Assembly (NCBI GenBank): GCA_003488415.1
Contig: DNLQ01000200.1
Coordinates: 1-9,733, forward strand
Length of the DNA stretch: 9,733 nucleotides
Source of the DNA: Ruminococcus sp.
GTDB lineage: Bacteria > Bacillota > Clostridia > Oscillospirales > Ruminococcaceae
Direction: 5' to 3'
The position numbers and the translations under genes were made by a program. How positions within the stretch are numbered: position 1 is the stretch's first letter; every line of letters starts with the position of its first letter. Shown piece by piece: positions 5,954-9,733 of this stretch. The notes under the pieces are model-generated. The model did not search any database, had not been told where the DNA came from, and saw nothing but the letters and a program-made list of their open reading frames with translations.

Positions 5954-6131
5954 GGCTCTGGTGAGGGGATGCTCCGCATATATAAAGCAAGTGCGGTCAG
6001 CCTTGGGGAAGGCTGCCGCACACGGGGTACGCCGGCGGATATCGCCGCCGGCGTTGAGCCGGACAGTATCCGGCTTTTATAAGGGATGAATTTGGCGTAA
6101 GCGGAGGCGTTGGGGAACGGCTCCGCTTTAC
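5936..6131. repeat. Cluster of five strong hairpins between convergent genes
   Basis: H1: GCGGAGC (5936-5942) with GCTCCGC (5971-5977), enclosing AGAGC/GCTCT. H2: 5991-6004 with 6009-6021, 13 pairs and one bulged T. H3: ACGCCGGCGG (6029-6038) with CCGCCGGCGT (6045-6054). H4: AGCCGGA (6057-6063) with TCCGGCT (6069-6075), followed by TTT. H5: 6097-6111 with 6116-6131, about 14 pairs. H2 and H5 share the same apex TTGGGGAA. The GC-rich block contrasts with its flanks. It fills the gap between the SPFH gene and the convergent deacetylase gene, and could be a compound terminator, a dispersed palindromic element or a structured RNA. Confidence 0.8.
6057..6078 (+). terminator. Probable terminator of the DUF1836-SPFH operon
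   Basis: Within the hairpin cluster, the 7-bp stem AGCCGGA/TCCGGCT with a 5-nt loop is followed directly by TTTAT on the plus strand. It is the only hairpin of the five with a T-rich tail, though the tract is short. Confidence 0.45.
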
Positions 6132-6134
6132 CAT

Positions 6135-6872
6135 TTATACGCTGTAGCCTTTGTCCCTGAGACTGTCGATCAGCTCACCGAGTATCGAAGCATTGGTACT
6201 GGATACAGAGTGAAGAAGAAGTATCTCTCCGCCGTGGGCTGAGGCTGTGAGCCTCGCAAGCCCCTCCGACGGATCAGGCTGATCGTCTGTCTTCCAGTCA
6301 ACATAAGCAAAGCTCCAGAACAGTGTCCTGTAGCCGCATTCCTTTATCAGCTCAAGGGCTCTTTCGGAGTACTCTCCGCAGGGACACCGGAAATACTGCA
6401 TCTCATAGCCATAGTTTTCAAGAACATAGTTATGAAGCGACATGATTTCTTCCTTAGCTGCCTCTTCTGAAAGAGTCGGCAGGCTTGCGTGTGTCATGCC
6501 GTGATTTCCGATCATGTGTCCTTCGGCTATCATCCGCTTTACAAGTTCCTTCTCCTTACGAGCATAGTCACCTGTAAGAAAGAATACTGCCTTTACGTTT
6601 TTCTCCTTCAGGGTATCGAGTATCTTCCCGGTATATCCGTTCTCGTATCCCTGATCGAAGGTTATGATGATACGGCTGTCGTCCGCCGATAAAGCGAAGG
6701 CATCAAGGTCGCTGTACCGGCTGTTGAACTGCAGCGCACCTTCGGGACGGTTCATTCCGTCAACTGCATTGCCCTGACCGTAACCGATCTTTGTGGTATC
6801 AGCAGCACATACCGAAGTGCAGGGAACTGCCGCTGCCGTAAGAAGAGCAGCCGCAGCAGATAGCTTTTTCAT
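6135..6872 (-). CDS. Secreted polysaccharide deacetylase, PdaA-like (NodB domain)
   Basis: NodB enzymes remove N-acetyl groups from sugars. PdaA acts on N-acetylmuramic acid in spore cortex peptidoglycan to allow muramic delta-lactam formation. The 245-residue product has a signal peptide (MKKLSAAAALLTAAAV, probable cleavage after A23 or A24). The catalytic motifs follow: TFDQGYENGYT with D73, NHGMTH with metal-binding H124 and H128, FRCPCGEYS with R162, FWSFAYVDW near 185-193, and LLLHSVS with H221. TFDxGYENGYT and the AYVDWKTDDQP segment are particular to the PdaA subgroup. Motif 3 is unusual: PdaA typically has RPPRG, and here two positions are cysteine (RCPCG). The sequence ends soon after KGYSV, a little shorter than Bacillus PdaA. 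GGAGG precedes ATG 6872. It is divergent from the next gene and convergent with the SPFH operon. A role in spore cortex is plausible given spoIIID nearby. Confidence 0.92.
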   Translation of the reverse strand: MKKLSAAAALLTAAAVPCTSVCAADTTKIGYGQGNAVDGMNRPEGALQFNSRYSDLDAFALSADDSRIIITFDQGYENGYTGKILDTLKEKNVKAVFFLTGDYARKEKELVKRMIAEGHMIGNHGMTHASLPTLSEEAAKEEIMSLHNYVLENYGYEMQYFRCPCGEYSERALELIKECGYRTLFWSFAYVDWKTDDQPDPSEGLARLTASAHGGEILLLHSVSSTNASILGELIDSLRDKGYSV

Positions 6873-6888
6873 CGGTGTTATCCTCCGT

Positions 6889-6905
6889 TGCGGAATATCT
6901 CCGCA
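6889..6905. promoter_or_regulatory. Short inverted repeat in the deacetylase leader
   Basis: TGCGGA (6889-6894) and TCCGCA (6900-6905) form a 6-bp dyad about 17 nt upstream of the deacetylase start. In the RNA it would be a small hairpin just before the GGAGG site; in DNA it could be an operator between the two divergent genes. No convincing promoter with good -35 and -10 boxes was seen in 6873-6968. Confidence 0.3.
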
Positions 6906-6968
6906 GGAATAGCATATGCAGTATAGATCAGATTATTAATACCATTTTTTTCAAAAGGAGCTTAATCT

Positions 6969-7268
6969 ATGGAATATGTTTTTGAATTTCTGACAGAGGT
7001 ATTGCTTGAATGTGCTTCCGAAGCCATCGGCTGCAAGAAGATCCCCCGCTACATACGCTACCCGCTTACGGCTTTTGTAATACTATTTGTCGGGGCAGTC
7101 ATCGGCGGTCTGATGCTTGCAGGCATAACACTGTTTCCGGAAAGCCGCATAGGCGGCTGTATCATCATCGGTATTGCGTCAGTGTTTGCTGTCCTTGCCG
7201 TCAGGGAGTTCCGCAAAGCCCTTCGCTCAGACTCTTCAGACGATACTGACAGAAAAAAGCGGGGGTAA
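6969..7268 (+). CDS. Small membrane protein of unknown function, 99 residues
   Basis: Not recognised. The N-terminal 30 residues look like an amphipathic helix (VFEFLTEVLLECASEAIG) followed by a basic patch (KKIPRYIR). Two membrane helices come next at about 33-54 and 62-79 (TAFVILFVGAVIGGLML and GGCIIIGIASVFAVLAV). The tail is charged and hydrophilic (about 80-99), probably cytoplasmic. AAAGGAG stands eight bases before ATG 6969, a good site. It is divergent from the deacetylase with 96 bp between them, and convergent with ireB, sharing the hairpin at 7276-7298. Length and layout suit a regulatory or accessory membrane protein, but no function can be assigned. Confidence 0.75.
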   Translation: MEYVFEFLTEVLLECASEAIGCKKIPRYIRYPLTAFVILFVGAVIGGLMLAGITLFPESRIGGCIIIGIASVFAVLAVREFRKALRSDSSDDTDRKKRG

Positions 7269-7298
7269 AACAAAAAGCTGCCCGATATACGGACAGCT
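7267..7298 (-). terminator. Intrinsic terminator of ireB, shared with the convergent gene
   Basis: AGCTG (7276-7280) pairs with CAGCT (7294-7298); after one mismatch CCG/CGG continues the stem, with loop ATATA. On the minus strand it is followed by TTTTGTTTT, a good T tract, 12 nt after the ireB stop. On the plus strand the T tract is poor. Confidence 0.8.
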
Positions 7299-7310
7299 CC
7301 TATGTTCCTT

Positions 7311-7580
7311 TTACTTGATACCGGTATCTCCGGATACCAGATAGCTTCTGACCAGTACCTGAAGCAGCTCGTCACGGTCAATGTGACGGATCAGAGACCT
7401 CGCATTATTATGTGTGGTTATGTAAGTCGGATCCTCAGAGAGAATGTAACCCACGATCTGATTTATGGGGTTATAGCCCTTTTCCTTGAGGGCATCATAA
7501 ATTATAGTGAGATTCTTCTTCATCTCCTGCTCCCTGTCCTGGTTCACAGAAAAGGTCATAGTCTTATCGAACATACTCAT
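7311..7580 (-). CDS. ireB: IreB family regulatory phosphoprotein (UPF0297)
   Basis: IreB is a small cytoplasmic protein which, in Enterococcus faecalis, is phosphorylated by the PASTA Ser/Thr kinase IreK and lowers cephalosporin resistance, linking it to cell wall stress. The 89-residue product matches the family through FDKTM at the N-terminus and the hallmark block IIYDALKEKGYNPINQIVGY (26-45), followed by LSEDPTYIT.H.NAR.LIR and RDELL..LVRSYL. T7 lies where the N-terminal phosphorylated threonines are reported in enterococci. AGGAGG lies directly before ATG 7580; a second ATG two codons later is possible. In most Firmicutes this gene sits between alaS and ruvX; here it stands alone, with its own promoter (7644-7672) and terminator. 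No kinase or phosphatase gene is in the window. Confidence 0.95.
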   Translation of the reverse strand: MSMFDKTMTFSVNQDREQEMKKNLTIIYDALKEKGYNPINQIVGYILSEDPTYITTHNNARSLIRHIDRDELLQVLVRSYLVSGDTGIK

Positions 7581-7622
7581 CAGCCTCCTGAGGGTTATTA
7601 GCTTTCAACAGCACCTCAGTAC

Positions 7623-7671
7623 TGCAATATCAAGCTATTATTTATTATACAGCAATCCGGACGATATTGCA
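7623..7671. promoter_or_regulatory. 9-bp inverted repeat flanking the ireB promoter
   Basis: TGCAATATC (7623-7631) and GATATTGCA (7663-7671) are exact inverted copies, 40 bp centre to centre (about four helical turns). One arm covers the -35 box, the other lies just after the transcription start. This suits a protein that binds both arms to block the promoter; no regulator is identified. Confidence 0.45.
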
Positions 7672-7672
7672 A
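7644..7672 (-). promoter_or_regulatory. Promoter of ireB
   Basis: Minus-strand TTGCAA (7667-7672), 17 bases, then perfect TATAAT (7644-7649). Predicted start is near 7637, giving a leader of about 57 nt. The same -35 hexamer, TTGCAA followed by TA, is used by the small RNA promoter at 3146-3174. Confidence 0.7.
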
Positions 7673-7734
7673 GGGGCTGGCAGTAATTTCACGCATTTGA
7701 CAATAATCCACAATCGTTTTTGTGCAATACTTGC

Positions 7735-7765
7735 AAAAATATGTACGGCGTACATCAGTACGCCG
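7735..7765 (-). terminator. Terminator of the DUF1540 gene
   Basis: CGGCGTAC (7746-7753) and GTACGCCG (7758-7765) form a perfect 8-bp stem with a 4-nt loop, 13 nt after the stop at 7778. On the minus strand it is followed by TACATATTTTTG, so the T tract starts a few bases beyond the stem. Confidence 0.65.
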
Positions 7766-7777
7766 GCTGTCATAATG

Positions 7778-7951
7778 TCACTGACAGCAGTCACTGCGCT
7801 TCACAAAGCTGTTGCAGTCAGTACATTCAGGTACTGTGGGATCAGCCTCGTGAGTGCCTACGGAGATACAGTCCAGTGAGCAGTAGCCTGCTTCAGAAAG
7901 ATTAAACTGACACTGGGATACGCTGCATCTTACAGAATCATTCTTTTTCAT
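7778..7951 (-). CDS. DUF1540 domain protein, cysteine-rich, 57 residues
   Basis: This short gene encodes MKKNDSVRCSVSQCQFN followed by a cysteine-rich body. It has eight cysteines at 9, 14, 24, 28, 43, 46, 55 and 56. The spacing C-x4-C...YC-x3-C-I-x-VGTHEA...C-x2-C matches DUF1540, a domain common in clostridia and presumed to bind metal. Its role is not established. AAGGAGAG precedes ATG 7951 with slightly long spacing. It ends at a TGA and is followed by a good hairpin (7746-7765). A possible sigma-G-like promoter lies at 7998-8027, so forespore expression is a testable inference. It runs in the same direction as ireB but has its own control signals. Confidence 0.88.
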   Translation of the reverse strand: MKKNDSVRCSVSQCQFNLSEAGYCSLDCISVGTHEADPTVPECTDCNSFVKRSDCCQ

Positions 7952-8302
7952 ATCCGTTTTTCTCTCCTTCCGATGTACTCGCTCTCAGAGCTGAAATAAG
8001 TATTGACGTCTCAGGAGAAAATATTCACGGGATACAGTTTTTTCATTATTCGTTAAGCTGTTATGTGTTTCCACATGGTTTACGGAAAAGACTGTAACAA
8101 TTATCTTACATCGGCGTCTTTATTACTCCGGCAGCTAAATATCAATAAACTATGGTGACTTGTTACTTAAAAATGTATCTCTTCCTCCGCCGGATGCGGG
8201 AGAAGTGATACGAAAAACAAAATCAGGTCATAGATATTTATTGCCGTATCAATAATTAAATTCATCTGATTTTGCTTGACGGAAAACTTAACGGATTATT
8301 CA
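7952..8302. other. Gene-free divergent intergenic region with interleaved inverted repeats
   Basis: No credible gene was found between the DUF1540 start and the YccF promoter. Besides the DUF1540 promoter it holds an imperfect hairpin at about 8181-8204 and two exact inverted repeats that interlock. TGATACG (8206-8212) matches CGTATCA (8245-8251), and CAAAATCAG (8218-8226) matches CTGATTTTG (8266-8274). Otherwise the stretch is AT-rich and featureless. Confidence 0.5.
7998..8027 (-). promoter_or_regulatory. Possible sigma-G/F-like promoter of the DUF1540 gene
   Basis: On the minus strand TGAATA (8022-8027), identical to the sigma-G -35 consensus, is followed after 17 bases by AATACTT (7998-8004), which matches five of seven bases of CATACTA. 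No good sigma-A pair was found here. A GCTCT/AGAGC palindrome (7981-7991) lies at the predicted start. Confidence 0.4.
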
Positions 8303-8331
8303 TTGACAGTTAAATCTAAATGGTGTATACT
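8303..8331 (+). promoter_or_regulatory. Strong promoter of the YccF-mannanase transcript
   Basis: Perfect TTGACA (8303-8308), 17 bases, then TATACT (8326-8331), the best sigma-A match in the window. Predicted start is near 8338. This excludes an initiation codon at 8343 and supports ATG 8361 behind the GGGGGG site. Confidence 0.85.
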
Positions 8332-8360
8332 TATCTTATAATATGATCGGGGGGTTAATT

Positions 8361-8720
8361 ATGGGTTGTTTAGGCAACATTCTCTGGTTCATCTTCGGAG
8401 GCTTCATCGGAGGACTGATCTGGCTGGCGTATGGCGTACTGTGGTGTTTATCCATTGTAGGGATACCCGTAGGAGTACAGTGCTTCAAGCTGGCAGGACT
8501 CGCCTTCTTTCCGTTCGGAAAGGAAGTTCATTACGGCGGCGGTCCCGTATCACTATTATGTAACGTAATATGGCTGATAACCAGCGGAGTTCCTATTGCA
8601 GTATTCTATCTGGTGGTTGGTATCATCCTCTGCGCTACAGTGGTAGGCATCCCCTTCGGGGCACAGATGTTCAAGCTCGCAAAGCTGGCTCTTATGCCAT
8701 TCGGCAGCCATGTGAGATGA
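8361..8720 (+). CDS. YccF domain inner membrane protein
   Basis: The 119-residue product begins MGCLGNILWFIFGG and has the two-fold repeat of the YccF family. SIVGIPVGVQCFKLAGLAFF (31-50) and TVVGIPFGAQMFKLAKLALM (93-112) are each followed by PFG, with membrane helices before each repeat. The family is widespread in bacteria and its function is unknown. The start at 8361 is preferred over 8343 because a G-rich ribosome site (8349-8354) lies between the two, and the predicted transcript begins only five bases before 8343. The stop is 31 bp before the mannanase gene, with no terminator or promoter in the gap, so the two genes are probably one transcript. That pairing may be specific to this lineage. 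Confidence 0.9.
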   Translation: MGCLGNILWFIFGGFIGGLIWLAYGVLWCLSIVGIPVGVQCFKLAGLAFFPFGKEVHYGGGPVSLLCNVIWLITSGVPIAVFYLVVGIILCATVVGIPFGAQMFKLAKLALMPFGSHVR

Positions 8721-8751
8721 CCGGACAGCATCCCGCAAGGAGGAATCTTTT

Positions 8752-9733
8752 ATGAAAACACATCATCGGATACCGGCAATAATTGCAGCCGCAGCCTTCG
8801 CCGCTGCCGCTGTCAGTCCGGTAATGCCCACTGTTACCTCGGGGGCTGACAAGGTGCTGAAGTACGAATTTGAGGACGGAAACACCGAAGGCGGCAAGAT
8901 CTTCACCGAGGGCTGGGCTGGCAATACCAGCGAAGACGGTGAAGGAGAAGAAATGGATATGACCAGCTTCTCCGGCACAGGCTTCTCCTATCTTGATCAG
9001 AAAGGCACCACAGTGTCAGTGACCGCAGACGTTCCAGAGGCAGGGCTCTATGAGCTGAACATATGCTACTGTGAGCCTTACGATCCCAACAAGAAGGTAC
9101 AGTACCTTAACATCAACGGTGTTAATCAGGGAGAAGTGACCTTTCCTCACAATCTGTCATTCAGCGAGACCTCCGGCGGAGTAGTCTCACTTAAAAAAGG
9201 TGAAAACATCATTGAACTGAATTCATACTGGGGCTATACCTACTTCGATTACCTCACTCTCACTCCTGCCGACAAGAGCATAACAGAGCTGTCTCCCACA
9301 AGAACTCTCTCTAATCCGGATGCTTCTGAGTCTGCCCAGAGACTGTACTCCTATCTCCGTGATCAGTACGGAAATCACATACTCTCCGGTCAGCAGGAGT
9401 ACTGCGGCTCCCATAACTACAATATTATGAACGATCCGGATAAAGTGTATATCAAGGACAACGAGGAGGAGTTTGAATACATAAAGAAGGTCACGGGGAA
9501 ACATCCCGCTATACGAGGTATAGATTTCCTGGTCTACAACTCAGACTCCACCTGGGATGATGACGCTGCTGAACGTACTATCTATTGGGTGAAGGAGCTC
9601 CACGGTATCGCTACTGTCACCTGGCACTGGAACGTTCCCTGCGCAAAGGACAGGACGAAGCGTGCTTTCTATCTGGAACATACCGGAAATACGCCATTTA
9701 CCACTTTCAGCATATCCAAGGCGCTGGAGGAAG
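8752..9733 (+). CDS. Secreted beta-mannanase, CBM35-GH26, 3' end outside window
   Basis: GH26 enzymes are mainly endo-beta-1,4-mannanases that cut mannan hemicelluloses outside the cell. The visible 327 residues start with a signal peptide (basic MKTHHR, then an Ala-rich hydrophobic stretch, likely cleavage around residues 30-32). A carbohydrate-binding module of the CBM35 type spans about 36-172 (KYEFEDG at the start, INGVNQGEV in the middle, YWGYTYFDYLTLTP at the end). The GH26 domain starts near 194 and shows LSGQQEYCG, GKHPAIRGIDFL and VTWHWNVP, all typical. The two catalytic glutamates lie beyond the window edge, as would any dockerin or further modules, so activity and attachment to a cellulosome cannot be judged. 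AAGGAGG before ATG 8752 fixes the start. It is probably co-transcribed with the YccF gene. Confidence 0.93.
   Translation, partial: MKTHHRIPAIIAAAAFAAAAVSPVMPTVTSGADKVLKYEFEDGNTEGGKIFTEGWAGNTSEDGEGEEMDMTSFSGTGFSYLDQKGTTVSVTADVPEAGLYELNICYCEPYDPNKKVQYLNINGVNQGEVTFPHNLSFSETSGGVVSLKKGENIIELNSYWGYTYFDYLTLTPADKSITELSPTRTLSNPDASESAQRLYSYLRDQYGNHILSGQQEYCGSHNYNIMNDPDKVYIKDNEEEFEYIKKVTGKHPAIRGIDFLVYNSDSTWDDDAAERTIYWVKELHGIATVTWHWNVPCAKDRTKRAFYLEHTGNTPFTTFSISKALEE

Noticed and set aside
7667..7905. Two plus-strand frames of about 60-70 residues
   Set aside because: They are antisense shadows of the DUF1540 gene and its terminator.
8343..8360. Earlier start codon for the YccF gene
   Set aside because: The predicted transcript starts about five bases before it and the ribosome site lies inside this stretch; 8361 fits the family start.
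9223..9504. 93-residue minus-strand frame within the mannanase gene
   Set aside because: Antisense shadow of a clear CBM35-GH26 coding sequence.

Overview
The window looks like a chromosomal segment of an anaerobic, spore-related gut or rumen clostridium, most likely Ruminococcus or a close Oscillospiraceae relative. The reasons are a SpoIIID sporulation regulator, an IreB/UPF0297 protein, small DUF1836 and DUF1540 family proteins, strong AGGAGG ribosome sites, and a secreted CBM35-GH26 mannanase at the right end. No tRNA, rRNA, CRISPR array, transposase or phage gene was seen. The genus is inferred from gene content, not from a database search.

Layout from left to right. (1) 1-379, minus: N-terminal part of an MBOAT membrane O-acyltransferase, with a promoter and a palindrome at about 486-531. 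(2) 716-2863, minus: a 715-residue membrane-anchored protein of unknown function, with its own promoter and a hairpin after the stop. (3) About 3000-3151, minus: a promoter and terminator-like hairpin enclose about 140 nt without a start codon, a candidate small RNA. (4) 3353-3643, plus: spoIIID, followed by a run of hairpins up to 3860. (5) 4037-5863, plus: a three-gene operon of DUF1836 regulator, 75-residue two-helix membrane protein and SPFH/prohibitin protein, behind a TTGAAG-17-TATAAT promoter with upstream direct repeats. (6) 5936-6131: five adjacent strong hairpins between convergent genes. (7) 6135-6872, minus: secreted PdaA-like polysaccharide deacetylase. (8) 6969-7268, plus: small membrane protein. 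(9) 7311-7580, minus: ireB, alone, with its own promoter and terminator. (10) 7778-7951, minus: a 57-residue cysteine-rich DUF1540 protein, with a possible sporulation-type promoter. (11) 8361-8720, plus: YccF-like membrane protein behind a TTGACA-17-TATACT promoter. (12) From 8752, plus: CBM35-GH26 mannanase running off the right edge.

How the parts may work together. Several genes concern the cell envelope or its remodelling: PdaA-like deacetylase, IreB (a target of the PASTA-kinase pathway that senses cell wall state in enterococci), the SPFH operon, the acyltransferase and sporulation control. The right-hand operon appears to couple a YccF membrane protein with mannan degradation. The least explained parts are noncoding: the small RNA candidate with C-rich loops, the hairpin cluster at 5936-6131, and the repeats upstream of the DUF1836 operon. 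No complete new defence or mobile system is visible. The best candidates for something undescribed are the small RNA and the DUF1836-membrane protein-SPFH operon.
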